Below, piece after piece: positions 32,311 through 41,115 of a stretch of DNA of 64,000 nucleotides; the first letter of the stretch is position 1, and each line of letters starts with the position of its first letter. The position numbers and the translations under genes are program-made. The notes beneath the pieces were generated by a model. It was not told where the DNA came from. It worked only from the letters and a program-made list of their open reading frames with translations, and did no database searches. The stretch is from a virus, in the IMG/VR virus record IMGVR_UViG_3300027733_000028, positions 143,041 through 207,040 of that record. One strand, 5' to 3'.

Positions 32311-32864
32311 TGTTCAAGAAATTTAGACAATTCATTAATGAAGATATTCATATACCTTCCGGTAAATGGATAGACACTGACCTTAAAGGTCAGGATGATG
32401 ATATGATGCAACTCATATGGACAATGTATACTGACACATACTCTAAACAAGGATTAGATTTCTCTGCCGATGATTATGCTGAACTTAAAACTAAATACCA
32501 AGCAACATTCTTAAAGGATGTTGACCATGATCGTATTCCAGATGCCTTTATTATATACAAGAAAACGAAGTATGGAAATAAGATTGCTCTTCTAGGAACT
32601 AATGATAAGAAGACTGCAAAACGAGATCTTCTAGAAAAAACTATTTCATTACTTAAAAATCCTGGTTGGTTGTTAGAGGCCTCTCGTAAAATGGAAGAGA
32701 TTCTTTCAAATTCAAATGTTCCTTATATTGAAGATCCTGAAATCATTGCTGATATTGTCGGTAAAGACAAGAAACCTGAAATGGTTAAACATGGATATTA
32801 TACAAGACTTCTTTCAAAAACACCAAAGCGTATCTTAAAACGCATGTATGGTAAGGTCAAATAG
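32310..32864 (+). CDS. Capsid-targeted protein, acetyltransferase-like family
   Basis: The last of the series, with a shortened peptide MFKKFRQFINE. The body (DVDHDRIPDAFIIYK, YGNKIALLGT, KRDLLEKTISLLKNPGWLLEAS) resembles a phage family sometimes annotated as N-acetyltransferase-like; I can see no acetyl-CoA loop, so that is weak. Its start shares the last base of the previous stop. Confidence 0.6.
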   Translation: MFKKFRQFINEDIHIPSGKWIDTDLKGQDDDMMQLIWTMYTDTYSKQGLDFSADDYAELKTKYQATFLKDVDHDRIPDAFIIYKKTKYGNKIALLGTNDKKTAKRDLLEKTISLLKNPGWLLEASRKMEEILSNSNVPYIEDPEIIADIVGKDKKPEMVKHGYYTRLLSKTPKRILKRMYGKVK

Positions 32865-32938
32865 ACCAAAATGACCTAGTAGTTATTCGGCGGATCCCGT
32901 CGGTTATTAAGTAAACCCACTTTTAGGAGATATGTTCT

Positions 32939-32946
32939 TATAAATA
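32939..32946 (+). promoter_or_regulatory. Candidate late promoter, TATAAATA
   Basis: An exact TATAAATA after an 84-base gap. It is only three bases before the first ATG of the giant gene and 18 before the second, which suits the second ATG better. Confidence 0.4.
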
Positions 32947-32948
32947 AT

Positions 32949-35900
32949 ATGAGAAACAAACATATGAAAAATCCTATTTTAATTTGCCTGTTACTATTTA
33001 ATTTAATTGTAATTGGACAAACAACACCTAAAGAAAGATACATAAACAATTCTGATTATCTTTCTAAAAACTCCTTAGTCGATTACAAAAGCTATTACGG
33101 AGATTCCATACAAGGATTCGACGAAGCAGCTATGAAAGTTGAACTACTAAGACGAAACGTTTTTGGTTCAGAATACATCAACTACATTGCTCTTGTAAAA
33201 AGAGAATGGGTAAATCAAAAGTACGGTATCAAACCTGTACTACCTATCAATTCAAACAACCGACCTATTGGAGGTCCTAACTCAGTTAATTCACCTGGTA
33301 ATGCTTGTGTGAATGAAGACTTTGAGCTTACTGCACCTGGAGCTTATAATGGAATGAATTCTGTTTTAGGATGGACAATTCAAAGTGGACAAAATACTTC
33401 CAATATCTGTTGTGGAAATCCTACATATGGTGCTGGCTGTGTTGCTAATCCTATTGCTAATTGGAATGCAGGTAGTCCTGAATTTTCTATTGTTGCTACT
33501 CCAATACTACCTGCTCCTAGTTGTGCTAATCCTCCTGGATTTAGTATTGACAATGTATCAATACCTAATTCACCTCTTGGCGGTAACCGAGTTGCAAGAC
33601 TACAAAACTCATGTCCAACCGGTTTGATGACTCGAATTATGACACAATTTCCTGTTTCAAATTCTAATACCTTATTTCAATTTTGTTATGCTGGTTCATG
33701 GGATGGTGTTCATGAATGTTGTGGACAACCTGCTTTTAGAATCGATATGTATAATTGTACAGGTTCATTAATCCCAATACCATGTGCCAATGTAAGCCTA
33801 ACTCCTTCCGGACAATCTTGTCAAAGTGGAGTTCCTGGATATCAGGTAACCAGTGGAGTTTCATGGGTTAATTGGCAAACAAAATATATTGACTTAACTC
33901 CTTATATTGGTCAGTGTATTAGAATTGTGGTAACTTGCTCAGATTGTTCTTATTCTGGACATCATGGAACTGCTTATTTTGATGCAAGATGCGGTGGTCA
34001 ATTAGTTGGAGTTGGATTAGGTGGAGTTGGTGGAAACATTGCAGGACCTGTTAGTTATTGTGCTGGTTCAAATCAAGCTATTATTGCCGCACCATTGGGA
34101 TACTCGTCATATCAATGGATATCTCCTATCACAGGAACAATTCCTGCTAATGCAGGAGGTACAGCTCCAGTATTAACCATAAGTCCAGTAGTTGCAGGTT
34201 TAGTGTATACAGTTCAGTTAAACTCACCATCAGGGTGTTCTTATATTGCAACCAATACAATCATGCCTACTCTTGTAAACATTGCAGGTATTGGTTCAGG
34301 CACAAGTTGTGCAGGAGGATCAAGTGGAACGGGTACTGTTCAAGGTAATGGCAGTGGCACAGGATACAATTATACTTGGGTAAATTCAAATAATGCTGTA
34401 GTTGGTACCTCAGCAACAGTAAGTGGACTGCTTCCAGGAACATATAGCGTAACTATAACTGGTCTTGGCGCTGCAGGATGTGGTTCAGCAACATCAACTA
34501 TATCAATAGGAGTTGGAATACCTCAAATGCAAAATCTATTAAAACCGTATTGTGGTTCTCAAGCCTATTTAAGTGTAACGGGTAATAGTGTTCAGTGGTC
34601 TACCAACAATACAGCTATCTCCGCTCCATTAGGAGTGGCAATGGGATACACAGTAAACAATCCAGTACAGGCTTCAGTATACACAGTTACCTATACTTCA
34701 TTACAAAATTGTAATGAAGCAGCTTCATTCACCCTAATACCATCTCCGCCGGGCAGTATATCATTACTAACTACTTCTGTTTGTTTAAACTCGACAAATG
34801 GCAGTGGAACTATTAATCTAACTCCTGCATCTGGTTCTCCTCCTGGAGCTAATTCATATTCAGTATGGAATTCTAATAATACTCCGGTTTACAATTCATC
34901 ATTGTCTCCTACTAATCAAAATAATTATTTGTTTGGAAACATGGGAACCGGTAGTTATCAAGTAAGAGTATTTGATGGTTCCTGTGCATACACAACTTCC
35001 TTTATTATACCTACTCATGTATTTTCTCCTACATTAAGTCCAACCTCAACAACTCTATGTCCTGGTGGAGGTATTGCAGCCGGAGTAGTATTTAGTATTC
35101 CACCATCATTATCTCAATACACTTACTCTTGGACACCTAATATCTTTTTAGCAGGAAACACTCAACAATCAACGATTATCATACCAAATCTTGCAGTAGG
35201 TACGCAATCAAATATAACTTACTCAGTTGTAATTACTCCTACTGCTATTAATTGTCCGATGACTCGTACATTAAATTTATGGGCAATCAATCCACCAATT
35301 CCAACTATTACTGCAATACCTAATATGTGTAACAATATGCTTCCATATCAAGTATTGGCTAATCCCAGTGGTGGTATCTTTACCGGAGTTGGAATGAGTA
35401 CATTAGGTTTAATCTCTCCGACTGCTTCACTATTAGGAATCAATAACTTTACATATGCCATTTCAATTAGTACTTGCGCATCATCTAATACTGGAAGTTA
35501 TCAGGTATCATATTTCAATACTTCATCATTAAGCTCTTCAATAAATCCTATATGTTCTACTAATTCAACAATAAATCTTATGACTATTGTTCAGAATACC
35601 TTAGGATCTTGGTCAGGTAATTATATAACGAATAACATATTCAATCCAGCAAATCTAAATGGAGTATACTCATTAACCTACAATAATTTATCAACACCAA
35701 ATCCTACAGTATGTCCTTCATCTACTCAAATGAATATATCGGTTACTAATACAATAATTCCGACTATTGCAAATTCCAATCCATTCTGTACGAATGCCTC
35801 CTCTTTTGTATTGATCGCTAATCCAAATGGAGGAATCTGGTCTAACAATTCTGCAGTGAGCGGTTTAGGTATTGTAACTCCTTCATTGACATCTCCTACA

Positions 35901-37916
35901 AATACAACGGTTAATTATGTCGTTAATGTTGGTCCATGTATAAACACAAACACATTCAACATATATCCATCAACTTTCAATACGGCTTCTTTAACTGGAT
36001 CTATCCCTAATTTATGCGTAACGAGCTCATCAATAAATCTAATGTCAATCGTACAAAATACGACTGGATCTTGGTCAGGAATGAATGTTACTCAAAACAT
36101 ATTCAACCCTTCAGGATTACCGACCGGAAATTATACTTTAACATACAATACCAACTCGGCTCCTAATGTTACTCTATGTCCAGATAACCGAACAATAAAC
36201 ATATCGGTTCTTAATCCGGCATCTCCGAACATTACTACATTCGGACCTATATGTAGCAAAGATGCTATTATGCAAATGACCGTTACTCCTAATTCTGGTA
36301 GTTGGATTTCTACTCCATATCTAAACATTAATGGAATATTAAATCCTTCGCTATGTCCTATTGGAATTAATGCCATTCAATATGTAATAGGAACTAATAC
36401 TTGTTCGGCTCAACAAACAAAAACCTTTGTGGTTGAGATGTTCATTCCATCAACGATAACAAATCAAATACCTGACTTGTGTAATACCAGCTCTCCCATA
36501 AATCTTAATTCATATTCTGGTTTTCCTGGATCTTGGTCAGGATTAGGAATCAATGGTTCAATGTTTACTCCATCGAATTCAGGAACATTAATTCTAGTAC
36601 ATACCACATCATCATCTAGTGGTTTATGTCCTAGTACGTCAAGCATATCAGTTAGAGTATATTCATTACAATCTCCAGTAATAATCAAGCCAAATTCTGT
36701 ATGTAACACATATGCGCCTTTCCAATTACAAGTAAATCCAATCGGTGGTATATTCGGAGGTAATGGATCTAATACTAACGGAATTTTTAATCCAGCATAT
36801 GGAGCGATAGGAAACAATATAATTAATTACAGCATTTCTGCCGGTCCTTGTATAGCATATGCACAGACTACTGTTAATATTGAGAAATTTATATCGGCTG
36901 ATCTAGATCGATACCCTAAAACCGTTTATTGTAAAGGTACTGAATATCCTTTTAATCTGAATTCGTTAGTCAAAAATCCAAATTATAATTGGTCTGGTCC
37001 TGGAGTAAATGGTTATATGTTCGATCCACAAATGGCAAACATCGGAAACAACCTAATATATTATCGAACGCATTCTGCACCAACGGCTTCATTATGTCCG
37101 GATGAAAAATCATTTAACATAAGGGTTGCTCAAATAAGTAAACCCATCATATCGCTATCTGATTCAATTGGTTGTGTTCCTCTTAGAGTAATTCTCAATT
37201 CAAACGAAAATACTGGATTATCTTCTTGGAAATTTAGTAATGGATATTCTAGTGAAGCCAATTCTCTTGCATATACATTTACTTCAAGCGGAATACATTC
37301 AATAATATTCTCATATATCAATGATGAAGGTTGTGTATCGCCAAATCAAATGATTACTCTTATTAGAGTTGATGAGGTACCTTTTCCCAAGTTTCAATTA
37401 CCAAAATCCATTTATGCAGGAGATTCAGAAATCCAAGCAATAAATCTAACTCCTAATGTAGGAAGTTACACTTACACATGGATGGTATCTAATGGATATT
37501 CAGTAAACACAATTAATCTTGCATACGATCCCAAGAAAATAGGCAAGTACGAAATAACATTAATTGCAAAGACGGTTAATGGATGCACGGCATCTACTAG
37601 AAAAATGATAGAGATACAAAACGAATTTGAAGTACATATCCCAAATACTTTCACTCCTAATAGAGATGGTCTCAACGATTATTTTCTTCCAGTATTTTCT
37701 GACTATGGAGTTGAGTTATCTTTTTATACACTAGAGATTTTCGATCGATGGGATCACTTAATTTATAGATCAATCGATCCTAAAAAAGGATGGGATGGAA
37801 AAGCCAAAAATGAATTATGTCAACAAGGATCCTATGTATACAGACTTAAGTTTTCTGATAAAGAGAAGAATGTGTATGAGAAGATTGGACATGTTCTCCT
37901 TTTAGGATCCGATTAA
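32949..37916 (+). CDS. Giant secreted protein with T9SS gliding-motility C-terminal domain
   Basis: 1655 residues. A Sec signal peptide follows the first or, more naturally, the second Met (32964: MKNPILICLLLFNLIVIGQ). The N-terminal third is Cys-rich and lectin-like; the middle has several ~160-180-residue Ig-like repeats sharing LMxIVQNTxGSWSG...NIFNP...CP patterns; the end (residues ~1565-1655) is a typical gliding-motility C-terminal domain: HIPNTFTPNRDGLND, FDRWDHLIY, GWDGK and GSYVYRLKF. This domain directs proteins through the Bacteroidetes type IX system to the cell surface. It may alter host adhesion or block other phages, or be a captured host gene. Confidence 0.88.
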   Translation: MRNKHMKNPILICLLLFNLIVIGQTTPKERYINNSDYLSKNSLVDYKSYYGDSIQGFDEAAMKVELLRRNVFGSEYINYIALVKREWVNQKYGIKPVLPINSNNRPIGGPNSVNSPGNACVNEDFELTAPGAYNGMNSVLGWTIQSGQNTSNICCGNPTYGAGCVANPIANWNAGSPEFSIVATPILPAPSCANPPGFSIDNVSIPNSPLGGNRVARLQNSCPTGLMTRIMTQFPVSNSNTLFQFCYAGSWDGVHECCGQPAFRIDMYNCTGSLIPIPCANVSLTPSGQSCQSGVPGYQVTSGVSWVNWQTKYIDLTPYIGQCIRIVVTCSDCSYSGHHGTAYFDARCGGQLVGVGLGGVGGNIAGPVSYCAGSNQAIIAAPLGYSSYQWISPITGTIPANAGGTAPVLTISPVVAGLVYTVQLNSPSGCSYIATNTIMPTLVNIAGIGSGTSCAGGSSGTGTVQGNGSGTGYNYTWVNSNNAVVGTSATVSGLLPGTYSVTITGLGAAGCGSATSTISIGVGIPQMQNLLKPYCGSQAYLSVTGNSVQWSTNNTAISAPLGVAMGYTVNNPVQASVYTVTYTSLQNCNEAASFTLIPSPPGSISLLTTSVCLNSTNGSGTINLTPASGSPPGANSYSVWNSNNTPVYNSSLSPTNQNNYLFGNMGTGSYQVRVFDGSCAYTTSFIIPTHVFSPTLSPTSTTLCPGGGIAAGVVFSIPPSLSQYTYSWTPNIFLAGNTQQSTIIIPNLAVGTQSNITYSVVITPTAINCPMTRTLNLWAINPPIPTITAIPNMCNNMLPYQVLANPSGGIFTGVGMSTLGLISPTASLLGINNFTYAISISTCASSNTGSYQVSYFNTSSLSSSINPICSTNSTINLMTIVQNTLGSWSGNYITNNIFNPANLNGVYSLTYNNLSTPNPTVCPSSTQMNISVTNTIIPTIANSNPFCTNASSFVLIANPNGGIWSNNSAVSGLGIVTPSLTSPTNTTVNYVVNVGPCINTNTFNIYPSTFNTASLTGSIPNLCVTSSSINLMSIVQNTTGSWSGMNVTQNIFNPSGLPTGNYTLTYNTNSAPNVTLCPDNRTINISVLNPASPNITTFGPICSKDAIMQMTVTPNSGSWISTPYLNINGILNPSLCPIGINAIQYVIGTNTCSAQQTKTFVVEMFIPSTITNQIPDLCNTSSPINLNSYSGFPGSWSGLGINGSMFTPSNSGTLILVHTTSSSSGLCPSTSSISVRVYSLQSPVIIKPNSVCNTYAPFQLQVNPIGGIFGGNGSNTNGIFNPAYGAIGNNIINYSISAGPCIAYAQTTVNIEKFISADLDRYPKTVYCKGTEYPFNLNSLVKNPNYNWSGPGVNGYMFDPQMANIGNNLIYYRTHSAPTASLCPDEKSFNIRVAQISKPIISLSDSIGCVPLRVILNSNENTGLSSWKFSNGYSSEANSLAYTFTSSGIHSIIFSYINDEGCVSPNQMITLIRVDEVPFPKFQLPKSIYAGDSEIQAINLTPNVGSYTYTWMVSNGYSVNTINLAYDPKKIGKYEITLIAKTVNGCTASTRKMIEIQNEFEVHIPNTFTPNRDGLNDYFLPVFSDYGVELSFYTLEIFDRWDHLIYRSIDPKKGWDGKAKNELCQQGSYVYRLKFSDKEKNVYEKIGHVLLLGSD

Positions 37917-37920
37917 AATT

Positions 37921-37975
37921 GTTAATAACTTTCCCGTAATAAATTTTTTTATTCCAAAAAGTTTTATTATATTTG
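37921..37975 (+). promoter_or_regulatory. Recurrent bipartite phage promoter
   Basis: GTTAATAACTTT, T-run with ATTCC and TATATTTG, 47 bases between box starts; immediately after the giant gene's stop. Restarts early-type transcription. Confidence 0.88.
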
Positions 37976-38000
37976 TATATACAATTTAAACAAATATACT

Positions 38001-38195
38001 ATGGAAAATAATTTTGAAGTATCCGATCTTGAATTACTCACAACATCGGAATTAAAAACTCTACTAATCGATTTATTCGATGGTAATGCAGGTGAAATTC
38101 TTTATGGTTTTCGAGAAATGGGAATTACCAAAGATGCTAATCTTAAATCGGCAATAATCCGATACATCATTCGTAAACAACCCATCAATGCATAA
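38001..38195 (+). CDS. Hypothetical acidic protein, 64 aa
   Basis: A small helical protein with alternating acidic and hydrophobic residues (LELLTTSELKTLLIDLFDG). It overlaps the GIY-YIG gene by eight bases. Early expression from the adjacent promoter is likely; role unknown. Confidence 0.7.
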   Translation: MENNFEVSDLELLTTSELKTLLIDLFDGNAGEILYGFREMGITKDANLKSAIIRYIIRKQPINA

Positions 38196-38508
38196 ACGAA
38201 GAAGCGATCGTAACCATCTCATCTACAAAATAGAAAATCTCTCAACCGGAGAATTCTATATAGGAGTTACAGTCGTAACCGGTAGAGCATATCTTAAATC
38301 TCTTAAATCTCGATGGAAGCGACATATCTATAAAGCAATGGTGCTTCGTGAAGAATGGTTATTTCCAAAAGCGATTCGCGAATATGGCGAATCTCAATTT
38401 AAACCTGAGATTATCGAAATTGTACGTGGTAAATCTACCGCATTCGGAAGAGAATCTCAACTTATTAACGAAATCCGACCAGCATACAACACACGAATGA
38501 AATGTTAA
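38188..38508 (+). CDS. GIY-YIG nuclease-like protein
   Basis: The N-terminal half shows LIYKIENLSTGEFYIGVT (GIY-YIG strands) and KSRWKRHIYKA with the catalytic Arg; later the acidic FGRESQLINEIRP supplies the Glu and Asn of the core. It fits a compact GIY-YIG of the T4 Seg/homing type without a DNA-binding domain. Homing activity is possible but no intron or interrupted gene is seen nearby. Confidence 0.8.
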   Translation: MHKRRSDRNHLIYKIENLSTGEFYIGVTVVTGRAYLKSLKSRWKRHIYKAMVLREEWLFPKAIREYGESQFKPEIIEIVRGKSTAFGRESQLINEIRPAYNTRMKC

Positions 38509-38579
38509 TAACTTTTTTACATTTAGCCAAAAATAAGTTTCAAAAAATTTTTTTATTCCAATAAAAAGTATTATATTTG
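38504..38579 (+). promoter_or_regulatory. Recurrent promoter, long-spacer variant
   Basis: The upstream box GTTAATAACTTT lies 68 bases from TATATTTG, about 21 more than standard, while the T-run/ATTCC part keeps its place. The box overlaps the end of the GIY-YIG gene. Confidence 0.82.
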
Positions 38580-38618
38580 TTATATCAATTTAATATTAAT
38601 CTTTTAAACTCAAAAAAT

Positions 38619-38930
38619 ATGAAATCTAAATCAAGTATCGAAAAAATTGCTGCAATTCAATCATTAGTATCGAAATCATTTAACATCGAACTACCTAAAT
38701 TACTTTCACCATCTCGTACTGGTGAAATTGCATACATTCGCCAAATATCAATGTATCTATGCAGATTCAACACAACCGCTTCTCTTAAAATAATTGCGGC
38801 CGAACATAATCGTACTAATCACGGTACCGTTATCCATGCTTCCGAAGTAATTGGATTCGATTATCGCAAAAACGAAAAAGTACGTAATCAAATCATCGCA
38901 TTAGAAACCCAAATTAAAACAATAGCATAA
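38619..38930 (+). CDS. Stand-alone DnaA domain IV-like DNA-binding protein
   Basis: The start after the promoter gives 103 residues. The block EIAYIRQISMYLCR, then SLKIIAAEHNRTNHGTVIHASEVI matches the DnaA C-terminal signature, in which the R-x-x-A-M-x-L helix precedes the GxRDHTTVxHA recognition helix. The AAA+ part is absent. It may bind DnaA-box-like sites in phage or host DNA, recruiting or competing with the host initiator. Confidence 0.78.
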   Translation: MKSKSSIEKIAAIQSLVSKSFNIELPKLLSPSRTGEIAYIRQISMYLCRFNTTASLKIIAAEHNRTNHGTVIHASEVIGFDYRKNEKVRNQIIALETQIKTIA

Positions 38931-38932
38931 TC

Positions 38933-39187
38933 ATGAAAGTACACGAAAAAGCAAAATTATACGATTCACTCATAAAAGATTATGAGGAACTTATCACCGA
39001 AATGCAAAATCATTCAAACTCTATTAAAGAAATTGAAACTCGAGAAGATCTTAAAGAAATGAAGGAAAATAACGTTTCAACTTATTATCCTCTTTTAGCC
39101 GGAACCTATCAAGGTTCTAACTTTGGTTTAGATCTTAAAATCTCAAGAGCTCAATCTAATCTTAAATGGTATAAAGGCATAAAATAA
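38933..39187 (+). CDS. Hypothetical coiled-coil protein, 84 aa
   Basis: Helical, Lys/Glu-rich for the first 50 residues, then a Gly/Tyr-containing end. Two bases separate it from both neighbours. No family recognised. Confidence 0.7.
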   Translation: MKVHEKAKLYDSLIKDYEELITEMQNHSNSIKEIETREDLKEMKENNVSTYYPLLAGTYQGSNFGLDLKISRAQSNLKWYKGIK

Positions 39188-39189
39188 AT

Positions 39190-40392
39190 ATGGCAACATT
39201 AGTTTGGTTAACCCATTCATTTCGTACAGACTCTAGGCTAACATCTAAATTATCCGGTCCTTGTACATTCGTATATTATTCACCATACTACTTTGCTGGT
39301 GATCGGGAAAAACAAATTCTGAAACAATGTTCAACGGCTAATCTTGAAGCATTTTACGAATCCCTTGATATTATGCGTAAATCGCTTAAGGCTATTGGCC
39401 ACGAGTTTTACGTCTTCAAACAATCAAATCCTATTGAACATATCAATAGCCTAATTGATAAACATGGATTTGATCGAGTTGTAATAGATCTTCCTCTTTT
39501 TGGAATGTGGAAAACAACCGATCCAATGCAAATCAAAGTTCCTTTTGAATTAATCGATTCTGATCTTGTCGACGATACTTGTTTTAATATGACGGCTAAA
39601 TCTAGGTGGATGTCACATACTCGCAAAATATCTACACACAAACCAAATCAATGGAATTCTGAAATTGTACCAAATCCTATTAATGAAGCAATCAAAAGTT
39701 ATCCGCAATACACTAAGAATAACTTGATTATGCCTCACATCATAACATCTCGTGCATCGGCTATGGCTCCTACATATGCTCAAACTCGAGATAAACATAA
39801 TGGCCAAACTCGTTTATCTACTGCATTTCAAAATGGTACGGTAGATCCTTGCAATATGTTCTATAGCATCGCAAACGATTTTCTAAAATCTGGCGCAGAC
39901 TTCTCGATAAATGAAGGTGCCCATGCTGCAATGCTTCGTCAATTTGCTTTTCGTGAAATGACAATCATTCAAACTCGTCGAGCTAACCTAACCATGGAAG
40001 ATTCCCCAATGCAATGGGCACAACAATTTATAACAGCAACCTCTCTACAAAATCTAAAGAGTCAAACAAATCCAGATAGCACTTTAACATTTGAACAAAT
40101 CAAAACGGCTAGTACCAGCGATACATTAATAAATACAATTCTCGCTGAATCGTTTCAAGTTGGTGTAATGCCAAATCGTGCTAGAATGTTCTTTGCCGGA
40201 TGGATGTTTTACAATGCACCAACTGGTCAACAAGCACTTGAATGGTTAATCGATACATTTGATCTTCTTCTCTTAGATGGTCAATGTCCTACAAATTATA
40301 CACAATGTACATCCGCTATGAATATGCAATATGGTAAAGTAATGTTGCTTAATCGTCATAACGTTAAAGCATTACTTGCCTACGAAAATTAA
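39190..40392 (+). CDS. Photolyase/cryptochrome-like protein
   Basis: The N-terminus LVWLTHSFRTDSRL matches the photolyase opening (LVWFRxDLRxxDN), followed by an alpha/beta domain. The FAD-binding domain is recognisable: GQTRLSTAFQNGTVDP, LRQFAFREM, FQVGVMPNRARMFFAGWMF and DLLLLDGQCPTNY, matching the G(x)SxLSPYL, WRE and MHNRxRM blocks. It is 400 residues, somewhat shorter than the usual 450-480, and several FAD contacts differ, so lesion type and activity are uncertain. UVDE at 57.8 kb is a second UV-repair gene. Confidence 0.75.
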   Translation: MATLVWLTHSFRTDSRLTSKLSGPCTFVYYSPYYFAGDREKQILKQCSTANLEAFYESLDIMRKSLKAIGHEFYVFKQSNPIEHINSLIDKHGFDRVVIDLPLFGMWKTTDPMQIKVPFELIDSDLVDDTCFNMTAKSRWMSHTRKISTHKPNQWNSEIVPNPINEAIKSYPQYTKNNLIMPHIITSRASAMAPTYAQTRDKHNGQTRLSTAFQNGTVDPCNMFYSIANDFLKSGADFSINEGAHAAMLRQFAFREMTIIQTRRANLTMEDSPMQWAQQFITATSLQNLKSQTNPDSTLTFEQIKTASTSDTLINTILAESFQVGVMPNRARMFFAGWMFYNAPTGQQALEWLIDTFDLLLLDGQCPTNYTQCTSAMNMQYGKVMLLNRHNVKALLAYEN

Positions 40393-40398
40393 TCAAGC

Positions 40399-40503
40399 AA
40401 CCTTTATTACTGAATCTGACCTGTGATTTTTAACATATAACCTTTATCTAAGGTGATCGAGGAAATAATATAGTTCTTCAGGCAGATTAGGTAATTCAAG
40501 GTT
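40399..40503. ncRNA. Long imperfect hairpin, candidate structured RNA
   Basis: Collinear pairings AACCTT/AAGGTT, TTAC/GTAA, AATCTG/CAGATT and CCTG/CAGG give about 20 base pairs with small internal loops. An inner hairpin ACCTT-TATCT-AAGGT lies at 40440-40454. No T-run follows, so it is not a simple terminator. Strand and function are unknown. Confidence 0.55.
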
Positions 40504-40517
40504 ACTCCATCATACTC

Positions 40518-40525
40518 ATATAATT
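40518..40525 (+). promoter_or_regulatory. Candidate late-type promoter, CATATAAT
   Basis: CATATAATT after the long hairpin, 50 bases before the next start codon. Confidence 0.3.
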
Positions 40526-40567
40526 TATACATTTATCTATAGAATTACGACTAATCAAAAACAAAAT

Positions 40568-41032
40568 ATGGCAAAGACTAAAAAACAAATCGTTGAGCTT
40601 ACTCCGGTTGAACGAGTATTCGCTGCATTCATGGAAGATTTCAATGATACTGAATTACAAGAAAGACTAGATGGATTTGAAAGAACTCTTAAATCTCTAA
40701 AGGCTCGTTACAATGAATTAGTTCCTAATTTGAATGATGCTTTGAGAGATCAAACAATTTTAAACAAAATGATTTTGGATTCGGCTAAAATGAGTTTCAT
40801 TAATAACGATGCTTTCAAGAGACTTAAGATTGTGGATTCATATCTAGACGAGAACATGGAACTTGCCAATGATCTTAAAAGTAAAATACAATCCGAAGAA
40901 GATCTTATCCGAAAATATAAAGAGAATTCACATGATCGTCTTTTTCGATGGTGGCAATCTATTAAAGCCGTAGAACCTAACACTATCCCTTGGTTAGAAT
41001 GGAAAATCATGTATGATTCCAAGATAATTTAA
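40568..41032 (+). CDS. Hypothetical coiled-coil protein, 154 aa
   Basis: Almost entirely helical with heptads in ERLDGFERTLKSLKARYNEL and SKIQSEEDLIRKYKE, ending in a Trp-rich segment (RWWQSI, PWLEWKI). It could be a structural or scaffold-like component. It is isolated between the hairpin region and a promoter. Confidence 0.72.
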   Translation: MAKTKKQIVELTPVERVFAAFMEDFNDTELQERLDGFERTLKSLKARYNELVPNLNDALRDQTILNKMILDSAKMSFINNDAFKRLKIVDSYLDENMELANDLKSKIQSEEDLIRKYKENSHDRLFRWWQSIKAVEPNTIPWLEWKIMYDSKII

Positions 41033-41036
41033 AAAT

Positions 41037-41091
41037 GTTAATAACTTTCCATCAATAAATTTTTTTATTCCACTTATTTGTTTTATATTTG
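41037..41091 (+). promoter_or_regulatory. Recurrent bipartite phage promoter
   Basis: GTTAATAACTTT, T-run with ATTCC and TATATTTG, 47 bases between box starts; the ATG follows 32 bases after the -7 box start. Confidence 0.88.
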
Positions 41092-41115
41092 TATATACAA
41101 TTTAAAACAATATAT

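Noticed and set aside
33385-33627. Leu-rich 80-codon frame inside the giant T9SS-type gene
   Set aside because: Hydrophobic by accident of the codon frame; it lies fully within the giant protein gene, whose frame is unbroken.
38188-38508. Homing endonuclease within an intron or interrupted gene
   Set aside because: The GIY-YIG gene is flanked by complete small genes and promoters; no split gene or group I intron core was seen on either side.
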